A stretch of 64,000 nt of DNA from CAWBQO01 sp963790965 (GTDB lineage Bacteria; Bacteroidota; Rhodothermia; Rhodothermales; DASSAV01). The notes beneath the pieces are model-generated. The model worked only from the letters and a program-made list of their open reading frames with translations, searched no databases and was not told the DNA's origin. Positions 1 to 9,232 of this stretch are shown piece after piece. The DNA lies in assembly GCA_963790965.1 (NCBI GenBank), contig CAWBQO010000003.1, positions 62,001 through 126,000 on the forward strand. The letters run 5' to 3'. Position 1 is the first letter of the stretch. Every line of letters starts with the position of its first letter. A program made the position numbers and the translations under genes.

Positions 1-1
1 G

Positions 2-892
2 GAAGCCGTCCTTCATCTCGGCGGCCGCCTAACCTCCAAGCGGCTTTTGACCTTTCTCGCGGACGCCAAGCCGCCCGTGTATGTGGGGGTCAGGGAGGTC
101 CCTTTTCGGCTCGATCCCGCGCACATCGTTTCTCATGCCGTCGAAGCAAACCCCGGCCACTTCGCCGCCGGCCTGGCGCGCGCTTTGCCCCCTCGGGAGG
201 CGGATGGTGCATGGCGTTCGGCCTGGAGGCAGGCGGACCGAGCGGCGGCCGCAGTCCTCGGGTCCGTTCTTGCGCCCGGCGAAGAACTTACGGAGCCTGC
301 CGCCGCCCGGATCGTCTCTGAGGAGATTGCGGAGGGCCACGGGTTGTTCGTCGCGAGCAGTATGCCCATCCGCGACCTCGATTTGTTCGCCTCCTCTCAC
401 GGCGCGCGCGTGCGCGTAACCTCAAACCGCGGGGCCAGCGGCATCGACGGAACGGTTGCCTCGGCGGTAGGCTTTGCTGCCGGACTCCGCGCTCCCGTGA
501 CGCTGCTCCTCGGCGACCTCGCGCTCCTCTACGACCTGAATGCCCTCGCCCTCCTTCGCGCTTCGCCCCATCCGGTGACGGTAGTCGCCCTGAACAACGA
601 CGGTGGAGGAATTTTCTCTTTCCTTCCGATTGCGCAGTTTAGTGCGATCTTTGAACCCTATTTTGGAACGCCGCACGGCCTATCGTTCGAGCACGCTGCC
701 GCCATGTTCGGCATTCCGTACAATCGGCCGAGAAGCCAGGAGGAATTTAAAGCAGCCTATTTGGGAGCCTTGCAGCGGGGGACCTCGTCCCTGATCGAGG
801 TTCCTTCCAACCGCGCAGAGAACCTCGCGAAGCACCGGCTTCTGCAACAAAGTCTCGCGAGGAGCATCGAACGGGACATGGGCACGTTTTAA
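2..892 (+). CDS. menD: MenD, 2-succinyl-5-enolpyruvyl-6-hydroxy-3-cyclohexene-1-carboxylate synthase (3' part)
   Basis: C-terminal half of the thiamine-diphosphate enzyme that joins 2-oxoglutarate to isochorismate in menaquinone synthesis. The frame is open from the first bases of the window, so the start lies upstream. The sequence near the left edge (LHLGGRLTSKR) fits the MenD linker region. The diphosphate-binding signature is clear: a GDL motif, then about 25 residues later NNDGGGIFSFLP, which is characteristic of MenD rather than other ThDP enzymes. The reading frame closes with TAA. It begins a dispersed run of men genes that continues with menH at 2087. Confidence in identity is high; only the truncation by the window edge limits it. 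Confidence 0.95.
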   Translation, partial: EAVLHLGGRLTSKRLLTFLADAKPPVYVGVREVPFRLDPAHIVSHAVEANPGHFAAGLARALPPREADGAWRSAWRQADRAAAAVLGSVLAPGEELTEPAAARIVSEEIAEGHGLFVASSMPIRDLDLFASSHGARVRVTSNRGASGIDGTVASAVGFAAGLRAPVTLLLGDLALLYDLNALALLRASPHPVTVVALNNDGGGIFSFLPIAQFSAIFEPYFGTPHGLSFEHAAAMFGIPYNRPRSQEEFKAAYLGALQRGTSSLIEVPSNRAENLAKHRLLQQSLARSIERDMGTF

Positions 893-948
893 CGCTCCCG
901 CCGATTCGGCGCATTCACCCCCGCAATCATCCTTCTGCCGCTGTTCAC

Positions 949-1068
949 ATGAGAGATCCTGGAAGGCGCGTCTACAGTGATCTCCTGCTCACGCTCGTCG
1001 TGGCCGGAGCCGCTATCCTCATCGGTTTTCTCTACTGGCTGTTCTTTATCAGTCCCGGTGGGACCTGA
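949..1068 (+). CDS. Small single-span membrane protein
   Basis: A 39-codon ORF starting with ATG 56 nt after menD. It has a short charged N-terminus (MRDPGRRVYSD) followed by about 24 hydrophobic residues (LLLTLVVAGAAILIGFLYWL), a typical single transmembrane helix with positive-inside topology. Its stop codon directly abuts the stop codon of the opposing hydrolase gene at 1069. No family is recognised. It could be a real small membrane protein co-transcribed with menD, or a chance ORF; the well-formed helix and tight packing favour the former. Confidence 0.45.
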   Translation: MRDPGRRVYSDLLLTLVVAGAAILIGFLYWLFFISPGGT

Positions 1069-1890
1069 TCATCCAGCCGCAGGGCGCATTTTGTTCTTGC
1101 GGATGAAGGCGATGGCGTATCGGTTGAAAAGCTCTGGGGCCTCGATATTGCAGACGTGGCCGGCCCGCTCTACCACCTGAAGGATGCTCCGGCGGTGCTG
1201 CTGCACGACGCGCCGCACGGCGGGAAGAAACATGTGGTCCTCTTCGCCCATGAGGTAAAGAACTGGGACCGGAAGTTCCCGCTCGTTGAACAGGCGCAGA
1301 ATCGGGTTGATGCGCCAGGTCATCCTGAACCAGCGCAGAAACTCGCCATGCTTGAGCTTGCGGGCCTCGCGGGTAAAGAGCGTTCGCGCTTCCCGGTTGC
1401 GCCGGTGAGGCATAATTACCCAGGCAAAGAGCCGGTACAGCCAGAGGTACGGAATGAATCGCTTTGTTAAATTGCCGAGCGCGATCAGAACCCGGGAGCG
1501 GAAGTTGAGCCGGAGGATCGCGCCGCCCAACACCATAGACTGCACGCGCTCCGGGGCAGCCTCGGCAAGCGTCCGGATGATGATCGACCCGAGAGACATG
1601 CCGACAAAGTGCGCCCTCTCGATGCCCGCATGGTCCATCACGTCCAAAAGGTCCCGGCTGACATCTTCAAACGTGTACTTCATCTGCTGCACGAGCGGGG
1701 CCTTTTTGCCCGAGTCGCCGTGGCCGCGAAGGTCGACGAGCAGCAGGTTGAAGTGCGACTGAAACTCCCTTACCTGCCGAAACCACAACGCCGACGAGCC
1801 GCCCGCGCCATGCACGAACACGACCCACTCTGCGTCCGGCGAGCAGGCGTAGGTTCGAAAATGAAGGATCGGTTGGCCGGAAGGCTTCAT
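1069..1890 (-). CDS. Alpha/beta-fold hydrolase
   Basis: Predicted serine hydrolase of the alpha/beta fold. It shows the oxyanion-hole HG element (VFVHGAGGSSALW), the strand-4 segment LLLVDLRGHGDS, the nucleophile elbow GMSLGS, a late acid in GEEDHMF, and a catalytic His in ERAGHVCNIEAPE. The cap region contains a hydrophobic stretch. I chose the internal ATG at 1890 (MKPSGQ) because the 12 codons upstream look non-coding and overlap the divergent menH leader. The gene lies between menD and menH on the opposite strand, converging with the small ORF at 949-1068. Substrate is unknown; proximity to men genes is not proof of a pathway role. Confidence 0.85.
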   Translation of the reverse strand: MKPSGQPILHFRTYACSPDAEWVVFVHGAGGSSALWFRQVREFQSHFNLLLVDLRGHGDSGKKAPLVQQMKYTFEDVSRDLLDVMDHAGIERAHFVGMSLGSIIIRTLAEAAPERVQSMVLGGAILRLNFRSRVLIALGNLTKRFIPYLWLYRLFAWVIMPHRRNREARTLFTREARKLKHGEFLRWFRMTWRINPILRLFNERELPVPVLYLMGEEDHMFLPAVRRVVQQHRRSILQVVERAGHVCNIEAPELFNRYAIAFIRKNKMRPAAG

Positions 1891-2086
1891 GGGCGTACAG
1901 GACGTAACGGAAGGTGGGACAATCAATGGGCTTTACGGCAAACACCATTCCCTGTTGTCCACTTATAAAGATAAACTTGAGAAAGCCTATGTATCCTTGT
2001 TTCCCGCAACAAAACGGCTTCGAAAAGCGGTGGAAGGCATCTTATACAGGCACAAAACACGCTCAGGCGCACGCACTTTACCGGCC

Positions 2087-2887
2087 ATGCACCAGAACGA
2101 TATCTTACACTTTTCGACTACCGGCGATCCCGGGCGGCAGGCGCTCCTTTTCGTGCATGGCTTTCTCGGCAGCCGGCACGACTGGGCGGAGATCGTTGCG
2201 CGGCTTGCATCGAAGTTCTTCTGCATATCCGTAGATCTGCCCGGGCACGGACAGAGTCTCGGGCTGTCGCCGGAATCCTACGCGACGCGTCGTGCGGCCG
2301 CTATGCTGGGCCGCGTGCTCGACCGCTGTGGCGTGCAGACGGCGCGCGTGATTGGGTATTCGATGGGCGGGCGTGTTGCGCTGACGTTCGCGCTCGAGCA
2401 CGCCACCCGCTGCGGTCGCCTGGTGATGGAGTCGTGCTCTCCCGGTTTGATCGATGAAGAGGCGCGGCGCGTGCGGAGGGATCTCGACGAGGCGCGTGCG
2501 AAGAAGATCGAGCGGGCGTTTCCCGAGTTTCTGGAGGCATGGTACAAACAGCCGCTGTTCAGCACGCTTGCCCGCAACCCGCCGGTTCTGCAAGCCATGC
2601 TCGCCCGCCGGGCGGAAAACGATCCTACCGAGCTTGCCCGCGCGCTGCGGGGGATGACTGTCGCCGGAGATGCGCCGGGATGGAACCGGCTGCCGGAGCT
2701 ATCCATGCCGACGCTTGCCGTCGCCGGCGCGCTGGACGGCAAGTACGTCGAATCGGTCGAGCGGATGGCACTTGCCTCGGACCTGATCCGCTCCGCCGTG
2801 CTGCCCAACGCCGGCCACAACGTTCACGTTGAACAGCCGTCTGCGTATGCCGAACTCGTTGCGGACTTCTTCCGTCCTGCAGGCTGA
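2087..2887 (+). CDS. menH: MenH, 2-succinyl-6-hydroxy-2,4-cyclohexadiene-1-carboxylate synthase
   Basis: Alpha/beta-hydrolase-fold enzyme that eliminates pyruvate from SEPHCHC to give SHCHC. Visible features are the oxyanion region LLFVHGFLGSRHDW, the segment SVDLPGHGQS, the nucleophile elbow GYSMGGR (Ser), the MenH-typical run SCSPGL, and the terminal GHNVHVEQP with the catalytic His. The frame is open back to 1889, but the ATG at 2087 gives a 266-residue protein of usual MenH length and starts just before the first conserved strand. It is divergent from the hydrolase at 1069-1890, so 1891-2086 probably holds both promoters. menB follows after about 60 nt. Confidence 0.9.
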   Translation: MHQNDILHFSTTGDPGRQALLFVHGFLGSRHDWAEIVARLASKFFCISVDLPGHGQSLGLSPESYATRRAAAMLGRVLDRCGVQTARVIGYSMGGRVALTFALEHATRCGRLVMESCSPGLIDEEARRVRRDLDEARAKKIERAFPEFLEAWYKQPLFSTLARNPPVLQAMLARRAENDPTELARALRGMTVAGDAPGWNRLPELSMPTLAVAGALDGKYVESVERMALASDLIRSAVLPNAGHNVHVEQPSAYAELVADFFRPAG

Positions 2888-2947
2888 CGAGCCGAGCCGG
2901 TCATCTTATCTTAGAGCTTTATCCACCCCAAGAACCTCATTGAACTT

Positions 2948-3772
2948 ATGTCCGTCATCGACTGGAAGGACGCCGGCACCTTTACCGATATCCTTTACCA
3001 CAAAGCTGAAGGCATCGCCAAGATCACCATCAACCGGCCTGAAGTGAGGAACGCGTTCCGGCCGCTCACGGTCAAGGAGATGATGCGCGCGCTCGACGAT
3101 GCGCGCGACGACGTCGAGATCGGCGTCATCATTCTGACCGGGCGGGGAGACGAGGCCTTTTGCTCGGGCGGCGATCAGCGCATCCGCGGCGACGCGGGAT
3201 ACAAGGAAGAAGGATCGGGCATGGAGCGCCTGAACGTCCTCGATTTCCAGCGTCAGATCCGCTCCTGCCCGAAGCCCGTCGTTGCGATGGTGGCGGGATG
3301 GGCCGTCGGCGGAGGGCATGTGCTGCACGTGCTCTGCGACCTCACGATCGCGGCAGAGAACGCGCAGTTCATGCAAACCGGTCCGCGCGTCGGGTCGTTC
3401 GACGGAGGCTACGGGGCCTCCTATCTGGCGCGCATCGTTGGGCAGAAAAAGGCGCGCGAGATCTGGTTTCTCTGCCGGCCGTACAGCGCACAGCAGGCGC
3501 TCGAGATGGGCCTGGTGAACACAGTGGTACCGTTTGACCGCCTCGAGGAAGAGACGGTCGGCTGGTGCCGGGAGATGCTCGCCAACTCTCAAATGGCTAT
3601 CCGCTGCCTTAAAGCAGCCTTAAATGCCGACTGTGACGGGCAGGCCGGTTTGCAGGAGCTTGCGGGCAACGCCACATTGCTTTTCTATATGACCGAAGAA
3701 GGGCAGGAGGGACGCAACGCCTATGTCGAGAAGCGCAAGCCCGACTTTGGCAAGTTCCCCTATCGCCCGTGA
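2948..3772 (+). CDS. menB: MenB, 1,4-dihydroxy-2-naphthoyl-CoA synthase
   Basis: Crotonase-superfamily enzyme that closes the naphthoquinone ring of OSB-CoA. The 274-residue protein shows the substrate loop FCSGGDQRIRGDAGY (about 71-85), the oxyanion-hole segment VAGWAVGGGH, and QTGPRVGSFDGGYG (143-156). The Gly in QTGP is the hallmark of the bicarbonate-dependent class I enzymes, in which bicarbonate replaces a catalytic Asp. Length and motifs match the family throughout. Its stop overlaps the menA start (TGATG), so the two are likely translationally coupled. Confidence 0.96.
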   Translation: MSVIDWKDAGTFTDILYHKAEGIAKITINRPEVRNAFRPLTVKEMMRALDDARDDVEIGVIILTGRGDEAFCSGGDQRIRGDAGYKEEGSGMERLNVLDFQRQIRSCPKPVVAMVAGWAVGGGHVLHVLCDLTIAAENAQFMQTGPRVGSFDGGYGASYLARIVGQKKAREIWFLCRPYSAQQALEMGLVNTVVPFDRLEEETVGWCREMLANSQMAIRCLKAALNADCDGQAGLQELAGNATLLFYMTEEGQEGRNAYVEKRKPDFGKFPYRP

Positions 3773-4689
3773 TGGAAACCTCGACCTCAGAGGCGGCAGC
3801 GGCGGCACCGCCCTCCCGCGTTTCCGTCTGGATCCAGGCGGCGCGGCCGAAGACGCTGTGGGCGGCCGTAGCGCCCGTGGCTCTGGGGACTGCGTTCGCC
3901 CTGGAGGCGGGCCGCGTACACTGGCCGTCCGCGCTGGTTGCCTTGCTGGCTGCAGTGCTGATTCAGATCGGGACGAACTTTGCGAACGACTACTCGGACT
4001 TTGTTAAAGGTGCCGATACGGCCGCCCGTAAAGGTCCGCTTCGCATTACGCAGGCCGGACTGGTTGCGCCGCAGGCCGTGCGCCTCGCAGCAACACTGGT
4101 CTTCGCAGCTGCTTTCGTCAGCGGCATGTATCTGGTTTGGCGAGGAGGATGGATCGTGCTCCTCATCGGCGTTCTGTCGATCTTGTTCGGCGTGCTCTAT
4201 ACAGCAGGCCGGTACGCGCTGGCTTACCTCGGCCTCGGGGACCTATTCGTACTCATCTTTTTCGGCCCGGTAGCCGTGGCGGGGACGTACTACGTGCAGG
4301 TGCTGAGCGTCTCGGGCGCCGTTCTGATCGCCGGACTCGGTCCGGGATTGCTTGCGGTCGCGATCCTTCTGGCCAACAATATCCGGGACATCGAGGAAGA
4401 CAGAGCCGCTAATAAGCGAACGCTGGTAGTCCGTCTTGGCCGGTCCTTCGGCATTGGCTTGTACACGGCCTGTTTGCTGGGTGCGGCGGCCGTCCCGGTA
4501 GGCCTCGCCGTAGCGAGCGGCAGCCACTGGTGGAGCCTTGTCGCTGCGCCGGTCGTTCTGCTGGGCGCTCCGAACATCCGCACCTTCGTTCGTGAACGAG
4601 AGGCTGAACGGCTCAACCCGCTCCTGGGATCAACTGCCCGGCTCTTGCTCGTATACAGTCTCGTCTTCTCTATCGGGTGGAACCTGTAG
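3772..4689 (+). CDS. menA: MenA, 1,4-dihydroxy-2-naphthoate polyprenyltransferase
   Basis: UbiA-family integral membrane prenyltransferase that attaches the isoprenoid tail to DHNA. The protein is 305 residues with about eight or nine hydrophobic helices. The first Asp-rich site is NDYSDFVKGAD (72-82) and the second is NNIRDIEED (202-210); these bind Mg-diphosphate. The ATG at 3772 overlaps the menB stop by one base; a GTG three bases earlier is an alternative. menC begins 38 nt after the stop. Confidence 0.95.
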   Translation: METSTSEAAAAAPPSRVSVWIQAARPKTLWAAVAPVALGTAFALEAGRVHWPSALVALLAAVLIQIGTNFANDYSDFVKGADTAARKGPLRITQAGLVAPQAVRLAATLVFAAAFVSGMYLVWRGGWIVLLIGVLSILFGVLYTAGRYALAYLGLGDLFVLIFFGPVAVAGTYYVQVLSVSGAVLIAGLGPGLLAVAILLANNIRDIEEDRAANKRTLVVRLGRSFGIGLYTACLLGAAAVPVGLAVASGSHWWSLVAAPVVLLGAPNIRTFVREREAERLNPLLGSTARLLLVYSLVFSIGWNL

Positions 4690-4727
4690 AGACGCACTTG
4701 TTTTCCGCCCGAATCTCCCGGTGCATC

Positions 4728-5837
4728 ATGCGCATACAAGCCGTCCGGTTATTCCGGTACAAACTTCCCTTCAGCGAGCCGCTTCATCTTCGGCATGCCA
4801 CGCTCCATGAGCGGGAAGGGCTGCTCATCGAGATCATAGGCGAAAACGGACATTCCGGTTGGGGCGAAGCGGCACCGCTGCCCGGTTTCAGCCGGGAATC
4901 GCTGGAAGACGTCGAACAACAAGCGTTGTCGTTGACGGAGCACTTCGTTGGGCGGGACGTGAACACGGCCGCACTGGCCTCTCAGGGAACGTTCGAGAAG
5001 CGGCTGGCTGATCCGCGGATCGCTCCCTCGCTTCGGTTCGGGATGGAACTCGCCGTTGTGAGCTTAGCCGAGAGTGTCGAAGGCGTTCCGTTTCCGGCGC
5101 TCGCCGGCGTGCCGCTCGAACCGGTTGTGCTGGTGAACGGGCTGCTCGTCGGCAGCGCCGGCGAGGTCATGGCGGAAATGAAACGGCTGCAGGAGGAAGG
5201 GTACAAAGCCGTCAAGCTCAAACTCGGCCGCCTTTCGATGGCGGAAGAGGTCGATCTCGTGCGCGCGGTGTGCCGGGCCGCGGGTGACGCGATGACCGTG
5301 CGCCTGGACGCGAACCGCGCGTGGTCGATTGCGGAAGCTGCCGAGTTCGCGCGTCAGACGGCGGGTTGCCGCTACGAATACATCGAGGAGCCGCTTGCCA
5401 ACCCGGCCGAGTTGCAGGCGTTCGTCTCCGTTTCAAAGATGCCGATCGCCCTGGACGAGACCTTGCTGGACGTCTCTCTCGACGCGCTCGGAAAGGCGCG
5501 ACACGTAAGCGCAGTTATTCTTAAACCCACCCTGCTCGGCGGCCTCTCTCGCGCGGTTGCCATCGGGCGGACTGCTATGCGCATGGGCATGGTGCCGGTT
5601 GTTACGACCGCCTTCGAGTCCGGCGTGGCCCTTCGCGGCATGATCAAACTGGCGGCGGCCCTCCATATGTCCGGCACCCCGGCGGGCTTCGACACGTACC
5701 GCCGGCTTGCGGAGGATGTGCTCGAACCGCGCATCGACATGGCCGGCGGCCGCATCGATGTGGAAAAGATGGTTCGCGAGCCATTCACCATTCGGCGCGA
5801 CCTGCTGACGGAGGTGACCGCTCCGGCAACGGCGTGA
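4728..5837 (+). CDS. menC: MenC, o-succinylbenzoate synthase
   Basis: Enolase-superfamily dehydratase that turns SHCHC into o-succinylbenzoate. From the ATG at 4728 (MRIQAVRLF) the protein has 369 residues. The catalytic set is visible: KxK in VKLKLG (K163, K165), metal ligands in RLDANRAW (D194), YIEEPL (E220) and ALDETL (D243), and the second lysine in ILKPTLLGG (K266). The frame is open 17 codons further upstream into menA, but the N-terminal capping strand starts at 4728. The stop overlaps the menE start (GTGATG context), which suggests translational coupling. Confidence 0.95.
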   Translation: MRIQAVRLFRYKLPFSEPLHLRHATLHEREGLLIEIIGENGHSGWGEAAPLPGFSRESLEDVEQQALSLTEHFVGRDVNTAALASQGTFEKRLADPRIAPSLRFGMELAVVSLAESVEGVPFPALAGVPLEPVVLVNGLLVGSAGEVMAEMKRLQEEGYKAVKLKLGRLSMAEEVDLVRAVCRAAGDAMTVRLDANRAWSIAEAAEFARQTAGCRYEYIEEPLANPAELQAFVSVSKMPIALDETLLDVSLDALGKARHVSAVILKPTLLGGLSRAVAIGRTAMRMGMVPVVTTAFESGVALRGMIKLAAALHMSGTPAGFDTYRRLAEDVLEPRIDMAGGRIDVEKMVREPFTIRRDLLTEVTAPATA

Positions 5838-7279
5838 TGCCCATGCTGCCCGAATCGCAGGTTGGTTGCCCCGTGGCCGAGGCGGCCTCACGCCGGCCGG
5901 ACGATCCTGCGCTCTCCGGGCCGACGGGCGGCCTTACCTACGCGGCATTGGACCGGCAAATTGCCGCGGCGGCGGCTTTGCTGGCACGCAAAGGCGTTCG
6001 AGCGGGGGAGCGCGTCGCGCTGCTCGGGCAGAACTCGCCCGAGATGATCGTGGCGGTCTGGGCGCTGCTGCGCCTCGGGGCCGTATCTTGTCCGCTCAGT
6101 ACCCGTTTACCCGAGAGGGTTGTTCTCGAGCGAAAGGTCCTTCTCGGCGCTGAACTCTTGCTCTGCGACGAACCCTTTGCCGCATGGCCCGGACGGACGT
6201 TGCCGCTGGCCTCTCTGATGGAAGCGGCACCCGCGCCCGGCCGTGCCAATGCTTTGCTCGACGTTGAACGGCATGCGACGGTAATTTATACGTCGGGAAG
6301 TACGGGTGCGCCAAGGGCCGCTGTGCTCACTGCGCGTAATCTTCTGGCCAGCGCCGCCGGATCCAACCTCAACCTTCCGCTCCAACGAGGGGATCGCTGG
6401 ATGCTCTCGCTCCCGCTTTACCATGTTGGAGGTCTCGGCATTCTCCTTCGCTGCGCGCTCGCCGGGGCGTGCGTCGTTCTTCCCTCCCCGGACGTGTCGA
6501 CGCACGTGCAGGTGTCGGAAGCGGCCGCCACGCACGTTTCTTTCGTCACGACGCAGCTCTTGCGTCTGCTGGAGGGGAACGGACCGCTTCCTGAAACGCT
6601 TCGCGGCGTTCTGCTGGGAGGAAGCGCCTTTTCGGCCGGCATTCTTGAAGCGGCCCATGCGCGCGGGCTGCCGATCCTGACGAGTTACGGCTGCACCGAA
6701 ATGGCCTCCCAAGTGACCACGACGCAGCCCGGTGCCGATCTCAGTGGACTGCTCACCTCCGGTCGTCCGCTGGCGCATCGCAAAGTGCGGCTCGGGGCGG
6801 ACGGCCGCATCCATCTCAGCGGCGATACGCTTTTCGCCGGCTATATGGATCGAGGAGAGATCAACCCTTGCCGGGATGAGGACGGCTGGTTCGCCACGGG
6901 GGACGTGGGCGAGTGGGCGCCGAAAGGTTTGCTCCGCGTGCTCGGCCGCGTGGACAATCTCTTCATCTCAGGCGGAGAGAACGTTCAGCCGGAAGCTATC
7001 GAGGGCGTCATCGAGCGCGTGAACGGCATCCTGCGGGCCGTAGTGGTGCCGGTGCCGGATAGGGCGTTCGGGTACCGGCCCGTTGCCTTTGTTGAAGCGC
7101 GCGGCGCGGAACTCCCTGTGAAGGCGATTCAGGCCACCCTGGACCACGATCTTCCACGGTTCATGCACCCCGTCGCCTTCCTGGAACTCCCTCCGGCGGA
7201 CGGGTCTATGAAGCTGAACCGGGCCGGTCTTCAGCGCCTGGCGACGCAGCAGTTGGGCGGCTGTTCGGCGGCCTTATGA
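5837..7279 (+). CDS. menE: MenE, o-succinylbenzoate-CoA ligase
   Basis: Adenylate-forming ligase that activates o-succinylbenzoate to OSB-CoA for MenB. The 480-residue protein carries the ATP-binding loop VIYTSGSTGAPRA, the core motif TSYGCTEMAS, ATGDVGEW, the hinge region VLGRVDNLFISGGENVQPE, and a C-terminal lysine in SMKLNRAGL that corresponds to the catalytic Lys of the family. It overlaps the menC stop by one base and ends the men gene run. The ligase family is broad, but the operon context makes MenE the confident choice. Confidence 0.93.
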   Translation: MPMLPESQVGCPVAEAASRRPDDPALSGPTGGLTYAALDRQIAAAAALLARKGVRAGERVALLGQNSPEMIVAVWALLRLGAVSCPLSTRLPERVVLERKVLLGAELLLCDEPFAAWPGRTLPLASLMEAAPAPGRANALLDVERHATVIYTSGSTGAPRAAVLTARNLLASAAGSNLNLPLQRGDRWMLSLPLYHVGGLGILLRCALAGACVVLPSPDVSTHVQVSEAAATHVSFVTTQLLRLLEGNGPLPETLRGVLLGGSAFSAGILEAAHARGLPILTSYGCTEMASQVTTTQPGADLSGLLTSGRPLAHRKVRLGADGRIHLSGDTLFAGYMDRGEINPCRDEDGWFATGDVGEWAPKGLLRVLGRVDNLFISGGENVQPEAIEGVIERVNGILRAVVVPVPDRAFGYRPVAFVEARGAELPVKAIQATLDHDLPRFMHPVAFLELPPADGSMKLNRAGLQRLATQQLGGCSAAL

Positions 7280-7396
7280 CGAACCTGAAACCTTAGAAAC
7301 CGTCCTCCGAGGGGCCGGTTAGTCTGAGGAGAGCCGGGACCTGAGCAAGGTTCCGGCCGCATCATCCCAGATCCATATTCGAGCGAGGTAATCCTC

Positions 7397-8017
7397 ATGG
7401 CCGAAGTAGAGACTGCTGTACTACAAGGTCCCCGTGTGCGGCTGACACCGCTGCAAATTGAAAACATCCACACCCACTTCAAGTGGAATAACGATCCCGA
7501 GCTAAACCGGCTCGATAGCGAACTGCCTTTTGTCCGCGAGGGCTTCGGTGCTTTTAAGGACCGATTCGAAGGGATGGTGTCCGATCCATCGCCCCTTGCG
7601 CGCGACTTCGAGGTCCACGCCGAGGACGGTACGCTTCTCGGCATCGCGTACATTTCGCAGATCAGCCCGCACAACCGGCACTGCACGCTCGGCCTCACGA
7701 TTGGAGAGCGCGAGCGCTGGGGTAAGCTTTACGGGCGGGAGTCTCTTGAAGTGCTGCTCGAATACTGCTTCGACACGCTCGGGCTACACCGCGTCTCCTC
7801 AGAGACCTTCGAATACAACGCCGCCTGGCAGAAACTTGTCGTCGAAGCAGGATTCAGAAAGGACGGTTCGGAGCGGGACTATCTTTACCGCGATGACCGC
7901 TTCTGGGACAAGGAAGTCTACTCGCTCCTCGAAACGGAGTACCGCCTGCGGGAGGATTCGTATAGCCGCCAATTTGCCGAGAGCCGCAAGGAGAAGCTGG
8001 AGGAAGTCGCCGGATGA
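7397..8017 (+). CDS. GNAT-family N-acetyltransferase (RimJ/RimL type)
   Basis: A 206-residue acetyl-CoA-dependent acetyltransferase. The N-terminal part (GPRVRLTPLQIENIHTHFKW) matches the start of RimJ/RimL-like proteins, and the acetyl-CoA loop lies in GLTIGERERWGKLYGRES (about 98-115), followed by the usual helix ending in GLHRVSSETFEYN. The last 25 residues form a charged tail beyond the normal fold. It is separated from menE by 117 nt and ends just before the opposing phosphatase gene. The substrate, an amino group on a protein or small molecule, cannot be told from sequence. Confidence 0.85.
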   Translation: MAEVETAVLQGPRVRLTPLQIENIHTHFKWNNDPELNRLDSELPFVREGFGAFKDRFEGMVSDPSPLARDFEVHAEDGTLLGIAYISQISPHNRHCTLGLTIGERERWGKLYGRESLEVLLEYCFDTLGLHRVSSETFEYNAAWQKLVVEAGFRKDGSERDYLYRDDRFWDKEVYSLLETEYRLREDSYSRQFAESRKEKLEEVAG

Positions 8018-8049
8018 GGGGCGGCTGTACCATCGAGCCTCGGTAGCTC

Positions 8050-9180
8050 CTAAAACAAGCGCGTCCGTTCGAGCCAGAAGACCAGCAGGTCGTCGGTGAA
8101 CTCCGGAAGCTCGGAGTCTTGCAAGATCGTCTCCAGCATGGACTCGATCGGGTCCGGCTGGCGCATGGCCCTTTCTGAGACCTTTACGATGCCCGCTTCG
8201 CCAACCATCTCGCCGGAAGAGAGCTTCTGCTCCATAAGGCCGTCGGTATACGCAAGCAGCGCGCTGTTCGGTGGAATCTCGATCGTGGTATCGCGGAACT
8301 CGGCATTGAGATCGAGGCCGAGGATAATATCGGAGTAGGAGACAACGCTCGCGCCCTTGGGCGTTATGAGCACCGGACGGCAGTGGCCGGCATTCACGTA
8401 CGTGACGGTGTTCTTCGCCGGCTCCCAGCGGAGCAGGAGCAGCGAGGCGAACGTGTCCTCCATAACCTCGTCCTGCATGAGCACCTGGTTTACGCGCTTC
8501 ATCAGCTCGGCGGGTGAGCTGGATGACTTGTGCATCGCGTGGAGGGTGCCGCGCACGTAGCTGAGGAACGAGAAGGCGTAGAACTTGGCCTTGAGGCCTT
8601 TCCCCATCACGTCGCCGATGGTGAAGAAGAAGACGCCGGGTGACGGCTCCTGCCAGTCGAAAAGGTCTCCCCCGCCATGTTCGCGCGGGTTGTTGAGGAG
8701 CATCGTGCGGTAGCCGTTCACTTCCGGCATCTTCTTTGGGAGAAGCCGCTGAGAGAAGTCCTGCCCGATGCGGGCGTCGAGCTGCGTCTGGAAAAGCGCC
8801 TTGCGTTCGAGGAGGCGGTCGATTCGCGTAAGTAGCTGCTCGATGTCGAACGGCTTCGTGACGTAGTCGTCGACCCCCGTCCTCATTCCTTTGACGCGGC
8901 TCTGCTCGTCCGCCTTGGCCGTCAAGAAGATGAACGGAATGGCGCGCGTGTGCTGCTGCTGCTGCAGAGCGGACTGGAGCGCAAAACCGTCCATCTTCGG
9001 CATCATAATGTCGGAGACGACCAGGTCGGGGAGTTGCGACGTTATCTGATCAAGCGCTTCTTCGCCGTTGGCGGCGGTGCGGACGTCGTACTGTTTGCTA
9101 AGGCGGTATTCGAGGAGGCGCCGCAGCGTATGCTCGTCCTCAACAACCAGGATAGAGTATTTTCCCAACGGACCAGCCAT
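8050..9180 (-). CDS. Receiver-PP2C (SpoIIE-type) phosphatase response regulator
   Basis: Two-domain signalling protein of 376 residues. Residues 7-121 form a receiver domain with phosphoacceptor D57 (VVSDIMMPKMDG), T87 and K109. After a helical linker (RIDRLLERKALF) comes a PP2C/SpoIIE phosphatase domain with metal-binding motifs HGGGDLFDW and GDVMGKGLKA and the terminal YTDGLMEQ. This is the RsbU/SpoIIE role: it dephosphorylates the STAS protein encoded at 9753. I chose the ATG at 9180 because it lies seven residues before the receiver fold; an in-frame ATG at 9228 is possible. Last gene of a three-gene - strand unit. Confidence 0.9.
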   Translation of the reverse strand: MAGPLGKYSILVVEDEHTLRRLLEYRLSKQYDVRTAANGEEALDQITSQLPDLVVSDIMMPKMDGFALQSALQQQQHTRAIPFIFLTAKADEQSRVKGMRTGVDDYVTKPFDIEQLLTRIDRLLERKALFQTQLDARIGQDFSQRLLPKKMPEVNGYRTMLLNNPREHGGGDLFDWQEPSPGVFFFTIGDVMGKGLKAKFYAFSFLSYVRGTLHAMHKSSSSPAELMKRVNQVLMQDEVMEDTFASLLLLRWEPAKNTVTYVNAGHCRPVLITPKGASVVSYSDIILGLDLNAEFRDTTIEIPPNSALLAYTDGLMEQKLSSGEMVGEAGIVKVSERAMRQPDPIESMLETILQDSELPEFTDDLLVFWLERTRLF

Positions 9181-9232
9181 CTTCGGAATTATAAAAGATT
9201 GTCTGCTCTTGTGAAGCAGTTCAGGCATACCG

